This document shows, in pieces, positions 1 through 6,703 of a DNA stretch of 9,698 bases. The stretch comes from Pseudomonadota bacterium. Lineage in GTDB: Bacteria > Pseudomonadota > Alphaproteobacteria > Acetobacterales > Acetobacteraceae. The position numbers were made by a program, and so were the translations under genes. The notes under the pieces are model-generated. The model had not been told where the DNA came from. It was given only the letters and a program-made list of their open reading frames with translations, and did no database searches. Position 1 is the stretch's first letter; the number at the start of each line of letters is the position of its first letter. Location of the stretch: NCBI GenBank assembly GCA_021819535.1, contig JAKAQU010000086.1, forward strand, positions 1 through 9,698, given 5' to 3'.

Positions 1-1466
1 CCGCCCTCCTTCCGGGAACGCCGGTCGCCGAGGGCATCACCGCCAGCGAACGCATCCCCGCCGGCCACAAGGTCGCGATCCGCGCTCATGCGGCCGGCGA
101 GCCGATCAGGCGCTATGGCCAGATCATCGGCTTCGCGACCCGCGATATCGCGCCCGGCCAGCATGTGCATACGCAGAATTGCGGCATGGGCGATTTCGCC
201 CGCGATTATGCCTACGGCGCCGATGCCCGGCCGACCGCGATGATCGAGCCCGCGGCGACCTTCGAGGGCATCCGCCGGCCCGACGGCGGGATCGCGACCC
301 GCAACTATATCGGCATCCTGACCTCGGTGAATTGCTCGGCGCATGTCGCGGCGATGGTCGCCGACGCCTTCCGCCGCAACCCCTTCACCGGCGATGATCC
401 GCTCGCCGATTTTCCCCAGGTCGACGGCGTCGTCGCGCTGACCCACAAGACCGGCTGCGGCATGACCCAGAGGGAGCCGCTGGCCCTCCTCCGGCGCACC
501 CTTGGCGGCTATGCCCGGCACCCCAATTTTTCCCATGTCATCGTGCTCGGGCTCGGCTGCGAGGTGAACCAGATCGGCGGGCTGATGGAGGAGCAGCGCC
601 TCGCCGGGCGGCTCAAGGCGATGGATATCCAGACCATGGGCGGCACCCGCCGGACGGTCGCCGCCGGCATCGATTTCGTGCGTGACGTGCTGGCCGAGGC
701 CAATCAGGTGCGGCGCGAGAGCGTCTCAGCGGGCGCCCTCAAGATCGCGCTCCAATGCGGCGGCTCGGACGGGTATTCCGGCATTTCCGCCAATCCGGCC
801 CTGGGTGCTGCGAGCGATCTCGTGGTGCGGCATGGCGGCACCGTCATTCTTTCGGAGACACCGGAAACCTATGGCGCCGAGCATTTGCTCACCCGCCGCG
901 CGGTCTCGCGCGAGGTCGGCGAGAAGCTCGTCGCCCTGATGCGCTGGTGGGAGGAATATACCGCGCGCGAAGGGGCGGAAATGGATGCCAATCCCTCGCC
1001 CTGCAACAAGGCGGGGGGGCTTACCACCATCCTCGAAAAATCCTTGGGCGCCATGGCCAAGGCGGGGAGCACCAATCTCGTCGATGTCGTGCGCTACGCC
1101 GAGCCGGTGAGTGCTCGCGGCTTCGTGTTCATGGATACACCCGGCTATGACCCGGTGGCGGCGACCGGACAGGTCGCGGGCGGGGCCAATCTCGTCTGCT
1201 TCACCACCGGGCGCGGCAGCGTCTTCGGCTGCAAGCCGTCGCCCTCGATCAAGCTCGCCACCAACACGCCGATGTTCCGCCGCATGGAAGACGATATGGA
1301 CGTGAACTGCGGCAGCGTGCTCGACGGCGCCGAGACGGTTGCCGAATGTGGTCAGCGGATTTTCGATCTCATCCTTCGCGTCGCCTCGGGCGAGAAGACG
1401 AAGAGCGAGCAATTCGATTTCGGTGCCGCCGAATTCGCGCCCTGGCAGATTGGTGCCACGATGTAG
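1..1466 (+). CDS. UxaA/GarD-family sugar-acid dehydratase (altronate or galactarate dehydratase), 5' partial
   Basis: Predicted cytosolic dehydratase removing water from a hexonate or hexarate (D-altronate to 2-keto-3-deoxygluconate, or galactarate to its 5-keto-4-deoxy product). The reading frame is open to the window edge (first full codon at base 3), giving 487 visible residues. The family is usually about 490-525, so only a few N-terminal residues should be missing. Visible residues 1-60 form a SAF-type N-terminal domain with AGHKVAIRAHAAGE and RYGQIIGFATRDIAPGQ, then VHTQN. The catalytic body follows with HKTGCGM (about 148-154), LGLGCEVNQIGG (about 182-193), NPSPCNKAGGLTTILEKSLG (about 330-349), MDTPGYDPVAATGQVAGGA (about 377-395) and FTTGRGSVFGCKPSP (about 400-414), typical of UxaA/GarD. 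A GTG at 165 is in frame but lies inside the SAF domain, so it is not the start. The substrate cannot be decided from sequence. The stop TAG is followed within a few bases by a chromate-transporter gene. Confidence 0.9.
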   Translation, partial: ALLPGTPVAEGITASERIPAGHKVAIRAHAAGEPIRRYGQIIGFATRDIAPGQHVHTQNCGMGDFARDYAYGADARPTAMIEPAATFEGIRRPDGGIATRNYIGILTSVNCSAHVAAMVADAFRRNPFTGDDPLADFPQVDGVVALTHKTGCGMTQREPLALLRRTLGGYARHPNFSHVIVLGLGCEVNQIGGLMEEQRLAGRLKAMDIQTMGGTRRTVAAGIDFVRDVLAEANQVRRESVSAGALKIALQCGGSDGYSGISANPALGAASDLVVRHGGTVILSETPETYGAEHLLTRRAVSREVGEKLVALMRWWEEYTAREGAEMDANPSPCNKAGGLTTILEKSLGAMAKAGSTNLVDVVRYAEPVSARGFVFMDTPGYDPVAATGQVAGGANLVCFTTGRGSVFGCKPSPSIKLATNTPMFRRMEDDMDVNCGSVLDGAETVAECGQRIFDLILRVASGEKTKSEQFDFGAAEFAPWQIGATM

Positions 1467-1470
1467 CTCC

Positions 1471-2034
1471 GTGCCGGCGCCGGACGAGGCCGTGCCGAGA
1501 GAAGCGCCGGCCGTCTCCCCGACCGCGCTTTTCGTGGGCTTTCTCGGCATCGGCTTGAGCGGCTTCGGCGGCGTTCTCCCCTGGGCGCGGCGGATGGTGG
1601 TCGAGCGGCGGCGCTGGCTGGATGCGGCCTCGTTCAACGATCTGCTCGCTCTCTGCCAGTTCCTGCCGGGGCCGAACGTGATCAATCTTTCGGTCGCCCT
1701 CGGTGCCCGTTTTGCCGGCTGGCGCGGGGCGGCGGCGGCGTTTTCCGGCCTCATGCTGGCGCCGATGGTGATCGTGATCGCGCTCGGCGTGCTCTATGCC
1801 CGCTATGGCGGCCTTCCCCTGATCCAGCATCTCTTCCATGGCCTGGCTGCGGGCGCGGCTGGGCTCATTCTCGCCATGGCGGCGAAAATCGCCTGGCCAC
1901 TCCGCCGCCGCCCGGCCGCCCTCGCGATCGCGGGCCTCGTCTTGATCGCCGCGACCTGGCTCCACTGGCCGCTCGCCGCGGTGCTTTCGGTCGGGCTCGC
2001 GCTCGGGCTGCTCGCGGGGGCGCGGGCGGCATGA
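1471..2034 (+). CDS. Chromate transporter, half-size CHR protein, first of a pair
   Basis: Integral membrane protein of the CHR (chromate ion transporter) family, a single-domain short form of about 187 residues; long ChrA proteins carry two such domains in about 400 residues. CHR signatures visible from the GTG start are the glycine-rich SGFGG (30-34), ERRRWLDAASFNDLLALCQ (45-63) and LPGPN (65-69). Hydrophobic segments lie at about 19-34, 93-110, 124-142, 151-163 and 167-183. The start is uncertain. GTG at 1471 follows the upstream stop by 4 bases and GTG at 1492 is an in-frame alternative; neither has a well-spaced Shine-Dalgarno, and there is no ATG near the domain start. The stop TGA overlaps the ATG of the second CHR gene (ATGA), so the two are probably made together as a heterodimer. 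Chromate efflux is the family's known role; the true substrate here is unproven. Confidence 0.9.
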   Translation: MPAPDEAVPREAPAVSPTALFVGFLGIGLSGFGGVLPWARRMVVERRRWLDAASFNDLLALCQFLPGPNVINLSVALGARFAGWRGAAAAFSGLMLAPMVIVIALGVLYARYGGLPLIQHLFHGLAAGAAGLILAMAAKIAWPLRRRPAALAIAGLVLIAATWLHWPLAAVLSVGLALGLLAGARAA

Positions 2035-2552
2035 CTCTGGCGCTGCAACTGTTCCTGGTGTTCGCGGCACTCTCGCCGCTCGCCTTCGGCGGCGGGGCTG
2101 CCATCCTGCCGGAGATGGAACGCCAGGTGGTGGGCGTGCAGCATTGGCTGACGGTCGGGGAATTCGTCTCCCTGTTTGCCCTCGCCCAGGCGGCGCCGGG
2201 GCCGAACATGCTGATCGCAACTCTGATCGGCTGGCGGGTCGCCGGGCTCGGCGGCGCGATCGCGGCGACGATCGGGCTATGTCTTCCCTCCTCGCTCCTC
2301 ACTTTCGCGATCGCCGGAATCTGGTGGCGGTTTCGCGAGACACCCTGGCGGCGGCGTCTTCAGGCGGCGCTCGTGCCGGTCACCGTTGGGCTGGTGGGCG
2401 GGGGGGCGATGGTGATCGCGGCGGGGGCGGCGCGCGGACAGGCGGCGGCCCTGATCACCGCAACCGTTCTTGCGCTGACGCTGGCAACCCGCCTCAACCC
2501 GCTCTGGTTCCTCGCGGCCAGTGCGCTCGCCGGCGTGTGCGGGCTGGTGTGA
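2031..2552 (+). CDS. Chromate transporter, half-size CHR protein, second of a pair
   Basis: A 173-residue membrane protein, the second single-domain CHR protein of the pair. Hallmarks are PLAFGGGAAILPEMERQV (16-33), FVSLFALAQAAPGPN (45-59) and the following GWRVAGLGGAIAATIGLCLP (67-86). Hydrophobic segments lie at about 4-20, 43-56, 70-97, 112-132, 137-152 and 158-172. ATG at 2031 overlaps the stop of the preceding CHR gene by four bases, pointing to translational coupling and a matched stoichiometry. Known paired short CHR proteins are thought to insert in opposite orientations and work together; that is family knowledge, and this pair resembles the arrangement. No regulator of the ChrB type is adjacent. 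The next gene begins 52 bases downstream. Confidence 0.92.
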   Translation: MTLALQLFLVFAALSPLAFGGGAAILPEMERQVVGVQHWLTVGEFVSLFALAQAAPGPNMLIATLIGWRVAGLGGAIAATIGLCLPSSLLTFAIAGIWWRFRETPWRRRLQAALVPVTVGLVGGGAMVIAAGAARGQAAALITATVLALTLATRLNPLWFLAASALAGVCGLV

Positions 2553-2592
2553 AGGCGGTCTTGTTTGATCCGGCCGTGCTCGATCGACCCAT

Positions 2593-2596
2593 GGAG
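2593..2596 (+). promoter_or_regulatory. Ribosome binding site of the DNA glycosylase gene
   Basis: GGAG lies 8 bases before the GTG at 2605. It supports that GTG as the start, which is also where the reading frame gives a family-length protein. Confidence 0.6.
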
Positions 2597-2604
2597 CGGC
2601 GCCG

Positions 2605-3267
2605 GTGACGCCTGATCGGCTTCCCGCGCCGCCGCATGCGGCCCGGGTCGGGCTTCGCTCACTCGCGCGGCGCGATCCGCTGCTCGGCGCCATCGAGCGG
2701 CGGGCCGGGCCCTTGCCCTGGCGGCGCCGGGCGCGCGGGTTTCCCGGCCTTTTGCAGGCGATCTGCGGCCAGCAGATCAGCAATCAGGCGGCGGCCGCCA
2801 TCTGGCGGCGGCTTGCCGTCATTCCCGGCGCGATCACGCCGGAGGGTCTCCTCGGGCTCGCCGATGACGTTCTCCGCACGGCGGGGCTTTCGCGGCCAAA
2901 AATCACCCATGCCCGCGCCCTCGCCGAAGCGTTCGCGTCTGGTCGGCTCAGCGAGGCGGCACTCACGGCGATGGCGGACGAGGACGCGATTGCCGCGATC
3001 GCCGCGGTGCGCGGGCTCGGGCGCTGGAGCGCGGAAATCTATCTCCTGTTCGCGCTCGAACGCCCGGATATCTTCCCCGCCGGCGATCTCGCGCTCGCCG
3101 CCGCCCTGGCCGACCTCAGGGGGCTCGCCATCCGCCCGGGCGAGGCTGCGTTGCGCGCGATCGCCGAGGATTGGCGTCCCTGGCGGAGTCTGGCCGCGCG
3201 GCTTCTCTGGCATCACTGGCGTTGCGTGACCGGCCGGCCGAGCATGGACGATCTTCCGCCCACGTGA
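2605..3267 (+). CDS. DNA-3-methyladenine glycosylase II (AlkA/MAG-type, HhH-GPD superfamily)
   Basis: Base-excision repair enzyme that removes alkylated purines such as 3-methyladenine from DNA. The 220-residue size matches the compact bacterial/yeast-MAG type, without the extra N-terminal domain of E. coli AlkA. Landmarks: RDPLLGAIERRAGPLPW (23-39) at the start of the fold; FPGLLQAICGQQIS (46-59), the usual LvraIvgQQlS segment; the hairpin AVRGLGRWSAE (134-144); and D161 in FPAGDLAL (158-164), placed where the catalytic aspartate of the superfamily lies. The C-terminal WRPWRSLAARLLWHHW (190-205) is the standard ending. GTG start with GGAG 8 bases upstream. There is no iron-sulphur cysteine cluster, so it is not a MutY/Nth enzyme. 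It may share a transcript with the CHR pair (52-base gap); no adaptive-response regulator (Ada) is beside it. Confidence 0.92.
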   Translation: MTPDRLPAPPHAARVGLRSLARRDPLLGAIERRAGPLPWRRRARGFPGLLQAICGQQISNQAAAAIWRRLAVIPGAITPEGLLGLADDVLRTAGLSRPKITHARALAEAFASGRLSEAALTAMADEDAIAAIAAVRGLGRWSAEIYLLFALERPDIFPAGDLALAAALADLRGLAIRPGEAALRAIAEDWRPWRSLAARLLWHHWRCVTGRPSMDDLPPT

Positions 3268-3282
3268 CATTTTGCCCCCAAT

Positions 3283-3289
3283 AGAGGAG
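3283..3289 (+). promoter_or_regulatory. Strong Shine-Dalgarno of the crotonase gene
   Basis: AGAGGAG, 10 bases before ATG 3300, is the best ribosome binding site in the window. It fixes the start of the crotonase gene, although only 32 bases separate it from the upstream stop. Confidence 0.7.
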
Positions 3290-3299
3290 CAAGACCGCC

Positions 3300-4094
3300 A
3301 TGACCGAACCGCAATCGACGGAAAACCATCTCATCGTGACACGCGAGGATATGGTCGCGATCGTAACATTCAACCGCCCCGAGCGCCGCAACGCCTTCAA
3401 CCTCGCCATGTGGCAGCATCTGAAGGTGATCATGGAGACGCTTTCCGCCGATGAGGGCTTGCGCTGCGTCGTGTTGCGCGGCACCGGGGGGGCGTTCTCG
3501 GCCGGCGCCGATATTTCCGCTTTCGCAACCGAACGCGGCAGCCGCGCCGCCGAGGATCTCTTTGGCGACGTGCTGCATGACAGCATGCAATCGATCCGGC
3601 TCTGCCGTCATCCGGTGGTGGCGGCGATCGAGGGCATCTGCCTCGGCGGCGGCGCAGGCATCGCGACGATGTGCGATTTTCGTGTCGGCGGCGAGAATAT
3701 CCGCTTCGGCATCACCGCGCGCAATCTCGGCATCTGGTATCCCTATGCCGAGATCGATCCGATCATCGAGATGGTGGGCACCGGCGTTGCCGCCGAAATC
3801 CTGATCGAGGGGCGGATTTTCAATGGCAACGAAGCCTACGCCAAGGGTCTTCTTTCCCGCGTCGTTGCCGATGCCGAGGTGGCGGCGGAGGCGATGGCGC
3901 TGGCACGGCGGATTTGCGAGGGAAGCCCGCTCTCCGCGCGCTTCCACAAAGCGGCGATCCGCAAGCTGCGCGGCCCGCTGCCGATCACGCCCGCGGAAGA
4001 GCGGGCCGTGAATGATTTCGCCGCGACCGAGGATTTCAAAAACGCCGCCCGCGCTTTCCTGGCCAAGGAAAAGCCGCGCTTCGTCGGGCGCTAG
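3300..4094 (+). CDS. Crotonase-fold (enoyl-CoA hydratase/isomerase family) protein lacking both hydratase glutamates
   Basis: A 264-residue crotonase-superfamily protein, presumably acting on an acyl-CoA thioester in the cytosol. VTFNRPERRNAFN (22-34) opens the fold. FSAGADISAF (66-75) and CLGGGAGIATMCDFRVG (114-130) carry the oxyanion-hole positions (A68 and G117 by comparison with rat enoyl-CoA hydratase A98 and G141). The ending TEDFKNAARAFLAKEKPRF (243-261) is also typical. However, the positions of the two catalytic glutamates of true hydratases (rat E144 and E164) appear as G120 and A140, in RFGITARNLGIWYP (135-148). The usual IPGAGGTQRL stretch is replaced by WYPYAEIDPIIEMVG. A routine hydratase label is therefore doubtful. 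It could be an isomerase, hydrolase, decarboxylase or other thioester enzyme. Start ATG has a strong Shine-Dalgarno. Confidence 0.88.
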   Translation: MTEPQSTENHLIVTREDMVAIVTFNRPERRNAFNLAMWQHLKVIMETLSADEGLRCVVLRGTGGAFSAGADISAFATERGSRAAEDLFGDVLHDSMQSIRLCRHPVVAAIEGICLGGGAGIATMCDFRVGGENIRFGITARNLGIWYPYAEIDPIIEMVGTGVAAEILIEGRIFNGNEAYAKGLLSRVVADAEVAAEAMALARRICEGSPLSARFHKAAIRKLRGPLPITPAEERAVNDFAATEDFKNAARAFLAKEKPRFVGR

Positions 4095-4098
4095 AGTG

Positions 4099-4115
4099 TG
4101 ATCGGGGGTCGATCA
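4099..4115. terminator. Possible shared hairpin between convergent genes
   Basis: TGATCG-GGGGT-CGATCA is a perfect 6-base-pair stem with a 5-base loop. It lies between the stop of the crotonase gene (plus) and the stop of the kinase gene (minus). There is no proper run of T on either side (only TTTAA a few bases later on the plus strand). It is therefore a weak candidate for a bidirectional terminator. Confidence 0.3.
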
Positions 4116-4119
4116 TGGT

Positions 4120-5175
4120 TTAACGCACCCAGGATTCGGCCCCGGCGCGGGTGAAATGCACGCCCCCGGCCTGGCCGCCGCCGGCTTCGAGGGCACGGAG
4201 CACCGCCATGCGGCGCTCGGGCGGCACGATGAACATCATGAACCCGCCGCCGCCCGCGCCAGAGACCTTGCCGCCGATGGCCCCGGCGGCAAAAGCGCTT
4301 TCCAGCAGCGCGTCGATCTCCCCGGTGCTGATGCCGCTCGCCGTCCGCTTCTTGGCCCGCCACGAACGGTTGAGAATCTCCGCCATGTGCGAAATCTCGC
4401 CACGCAGGAGCGCGAGCTTCATCTCCATCGCATCGCGCTTGAGCTGATGCAGGCTCTCCAGCACCGTCCCGCCAGGGGCGGCCATGTTGCGCTGCTGCTC
4501 GACGATGATGGTCTCGGACGCGCGCGAGACGCCGGTGAAGCAGATCACCATCGAGGTCTCCAACTCGTTCAGCATCGCCGCTGAGACCCGGAGCGGGTTG
4601 ACGATGACACGATCGCCGGGGAGGAATTCGATGAAATTGGCGCCGCCGAAAGTGGCCGCATACTGGTCCTGCTTGCCACCGGCAAGGCCGAGATCGATGC
4701 GCTCGATCTCATAGGCGAGATGGGCGATGTCATAGGGGCCGAGGGGGGCGGCGAGGCGGGTTGCGAACGCCTCGACCAGTGCCACCACCAGCGCCGAGGA
4801 CGAGCCAAGGCCGGAGCCCGGCGGCGCATCGACGAAGGAGGTGAGGCGGAACGGCGCCATCCTCCCGCCGGCGTGCTCGGCGAGCATCCGCCGTGCGACC
4901 CCGGCATGAAGTGCGAGGCGCGCGCCGTTAAAATCCTGGTCGCCGGCCGGGAAAACCTCCTCGATATCGAGATCGGGGGCGAGGAAGCGGGTGCGCCCGT
5001 CATCCGAGGGCTCGATGAAGGCATAGGCATAGCGGTCGATGGTGATGTTGAGCACGGCGCCGCCATGGGCGTCACTATAAGGGCTGAGATCGGTCCCGCC
5101 CCCGGCAAGGCCGAGGCGGAGCGGCACGCGTGCGCGCACCGTGGCACGCTCATCGGGAAGCGGGGATGTGATCAT
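4120..5175 (-). CDS. hddA: GHMP-family sugar kinase, probable D-glycero-alpha-D-manno-heptose 7-phosphate kinase (HddA-like)
   Basis: Cytosolic kinase expected to phosphorylate D-glycero-D-manno-heptose 7-phosphate at C1, giving the alpha-1,7-bisphosphate in the GDP-heptose route. It has 351 residues, normal for HddA. RVPLRLGLAGGGTDLSPY (16-33) is the sugar-binding N-terminal motif of the HddA/fucokinase-like GHMP branch. PPGSGLGSSSAL (118-129) is the GHMP nucleotide-binding loop. GGKQDQYAATFGGANFIEF (166-184) and the C-terminal GGKVSGAGGGGFMMF (301-315) complete the family pattern. Translation starts one base after the stop of the fused nucleotidyltransferase-phosphatase gene (TGACATG), so the two are almost certainly coupled. 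The neighbour supplies the next two reactions, which strongly supports a heptose substrate over L-fucose or another sugar. Substrate remains an inference. Confidence 0.85.
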   Translation of the reverse strand: MITSPLPDERATVRARVPLRLGLAGGGTDLSPYSDAHGGAVLNITIDRYAYAFIEPSDDGRTRFLAPDLDIEEVFPAGDQDFNGARLALHAGVARRMLAEHAGGRMAPFRLTSFVDAPPGSGLGSSSALVVALVEAFATRLAAPLGPYDIAHLAYEIERIDLGLAGGKQDQYAATFGGANFIEFLPGDRVIVNPLRVSAAMLNELETSMVICFTGVSRASETIIVEQQRNMAAPGGTVLESLHQLKRDAMEMKLALLRGEISHMAEILNRSWRAKKRTASGISTGEIDALLESAFAAGAIGGKVSGAGGGGFMMFIVPPERRMAVLRALEAGGGQAGGVHFTRAGAESWVR

Positions 5176-5176
5176 G

Positions 5177-6409
5177 TCAGGACACCGCCGGATTGGGAGA
5201 ATGAGGGGTGAGATGGGGGGCGAGGAAGGCCGCGAGGTCGCCGCCCGAGAATAAAAGGCCGCGCAGGCCGGCCGCCGCCGCCGCCGCCATGTCGCTCTCG
5301 TTATCGCCGATCAGGAGGGCGCGGGCGGGATCGATTTCCCAGGCGCGGATGAGATCGAGGATCATCCCCGGCCCGGGTTTGCGCCAGTCGCTTACGCGGG
5401 CGTAAGCCGCCACGGGGGCCTCGGGATGAAAGGGGCAATAGCGGATATCGTCGATATTGCCGCCCTTGGCGCGGATTTCGGCCACCATCCAGGCGTGAAG
5501 ATCGGTGACATCGGCCTCCTCGTAATACCCGCGCGCGACGCCGGACTGGTTGGTGACGACGAAGACGTGCCAGCCCGCGTCCGTCGCCGCCCGGATCGCC
5601 GCGATCGCGCCCGGTATCCATTGAAAGCGCTCGCGCGAGCCGACATGGCCGAAATCGACATTGATCACCCCGTCGCGGTCGAGGAAGAGGGCCGGGCGGT
5701 GCAATTGGCGGGGGATTTCGGCCGCGGCGTGGGCGAGATCGGCGGGGATGCCGATGTCGCGAAAATACCCCTCGGCGATCAGCCCGCTCACCTCGCCGCG
5801 GGCGGCGAGGCTCGGCAATACGTCCCGCTCCAGCGAGCAGCGCGGCGCGAGAGCGAGAAGAATGTCGCGCGACATGAGATAGATGCCGGCATTGATCAGG
5901 CCGGGCCCGGCCTGCTCCGGTCGCTCGGCAAATGCGCTGACGCGCTCGCCCGAGAGCGTGACGACGCCGTAGCGGCTGGCATCGGGGACGGCGCGAAGCA
6001 CCATGCGCGCGATCGCGTGCGGTGCTTCGCCGAACAGGCGGGCGAGATTGCAGTCGAACAGCGAATCGCCATTGCACAGCAAAAATCGCGGCGCGAGCAG
6101 GTCGCGGGCGTGAAAAAGAGCCCCGCCGGTGCCAGCGCGTTCCGGCTCCTCGGAGACGGTGATCGTGACCTCGGCGGGGAGCGCTGCCCGGATCGTGGGG
6201 ATGGCGTTGCGCAATGTGTCGGCGAGATGGCCGGCGAGGAGGACGAAATCGGTGATCCCGAAGCGGATCATCTCGCGCATCAGCCAGGCGAGGAAAGGGC
6301 GGTCGCCGATCGGCAGGATCGGCTTCGGGGTGGTCTCGGCAAGGGCGCCGAGACGGCTCGCCATGCCGCCGGCGAGGATCGCGCATTGCCGGGGCGCATC
6401 TCTGGTCAT
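5177..6409 (-). CDS. Bifunctional fusion: HddC-like sugar-1-phosphate nucleotidyltransferase plus GmhB-like heptose bisphosphate phosphatase
   Basis: A 410-residue two-domain protein. Residues 8-230 are a GT-A-fold nucleotidyltransferase: CAILAGGMASRLG (9-21), TTPKPILPIGDRPFL (26-40), AGTGGALFHARD (92-103), NGDSLFD (113-119) and GLINAGIYL (170-178). Residues 239-400 are a HAD-IIIA phosphatase of the GmhB/HisB type: FLDRDGVIN (242-250, D244/D246 nucleophile and acid/base), VVTNQSGVARG (284-294), RKPGPGM (343-349, K344) and IGDNESDMAAA (367-377). Predicted roles are to remove the 7-phosphate from heptose 1,7-bisphosphate and then load GMP to give GDP-heptose. In the zinc-loop region, E. coli-type C-x-H...C-x-C is reduced to one cysteine (C325; F327, S340 and W342 at the other sites). 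The ATG at 6409 is chosen because the domain starts directly after it; an in-frame ATG at 6460 adds 17 residues without family likeness, and neither has a strong Shine-Dalgarno. Confidence 0.87.
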   Translation of the reverse strand: MTRDAPRQCAILAGGMASRLGALAETTPKPILPIGDRPFLAWLMREMIRFGITDFVLLAGHLADTLRNAIPTIRAALPAEVTITVSEEPERAGTGGALFHARDLLAPRFLLCNGDSLFDCNLARLFGEAPHAIARMVLRAVPDASRYGVVTLSGERVSAFAERPEQAGPGLINAGIYLMSRDILLALAPRCSLERDVLPSLAARGEVSGLIAEGYFRDIGIPADLAHAAAEIPRQLHRPALFLDRDGVINVDFGHVGSRERFQWIPGAIAAIRAATDAGWHVFVVTNQSGVARGYYEEADVTDLHAWMVAEIRAKGGNIDDIRYCPFHPEAPVAAYARVSDWRKPGPGMILDLIRAWEIDPARALLIGDNESDMAAAAAAGLRGLLFSGGDLAAFLAPHLTPHSPNPAVS

Positions 6410-6703
6410 GACCGCGCGTCTATCCCGCAACCAAAGAGCGAACGAGCGGCATAGAAACAAAAATGACGAACCCGGATCATGGTTGGATGTTTTCCTTTAT
6501 GACGGGACGGCGAATAAATTTTTCTTCAAAATTCCACCCGCTCTCCCAAGTATTTGAAGGCAGTCGCACGAAATCCTAAGCCAGGCTGCGTTGATATTTC
6601 TTTTCGCCTCATTAGATCGATTGCAGATCGAGAGGGAATCGCCGCACCAGGTAAGGCGGCGAGTGGCAGGGGGGCGAAAGTAATCAGGAATTCATCATTA
6701 GCC
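6410..6703. other. AT-richer intergenic stretch, likely promoter region of the heptose genes
   Basis: About 300 bases with no gene I can support. Bases 6450-6620 are clearly richer in A and T than anything else in the window, with runs such as AATAAATTTTTCTTCAAAATT. The position upstream of the fused hddC/gmhB-like gene suits a promoter for the minus-strand pair, but I could not find a convincing -35/-10 pair on either strand. ORFs crossing this stretch on either strand have no recognisable domain. It may also hold the leader of the small plus-strand ORF beginning near 6704. Confidence 0.4.
6524..6559. repeat. Inverted repeat, 7-base arms
   Basis: CTTCAAA (6524-6530) and TTTGAAG (6553-6559) are perfect reverse complements separated by 22 bases, inside the AT-rich stretch upstream of the heptose genes. 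It could be an operator-like dyad or a weak RNA stem. A chance match is quite possible at this arm length. Confidence 0.25.

Noticed and set aside
726..1754. 342-codon minus-strand open frame opposite the dehydratase and first CHR gene
   Set aside because: Antisense shadow crossing the boundary of two well-supported plus-strand genes; no domain seen.
5270..5289. GCC triplet run, a possible unstable microsatellite
   Set aside because: It encodes the alanine stretch of the D-x-x-A-A-x-A-G segment (DMAAAAAAGL), which is normal for HAD phosphatases in GC-rich genomes.
5426..6454. 342-codon plus-strand open frame opposite the fused nucleotidyltransferase-phosphatase
   Set aside because: Mirror of the real gene on the other strand. 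Composition is biased to A, G, R, D and E with no recognisable motif.
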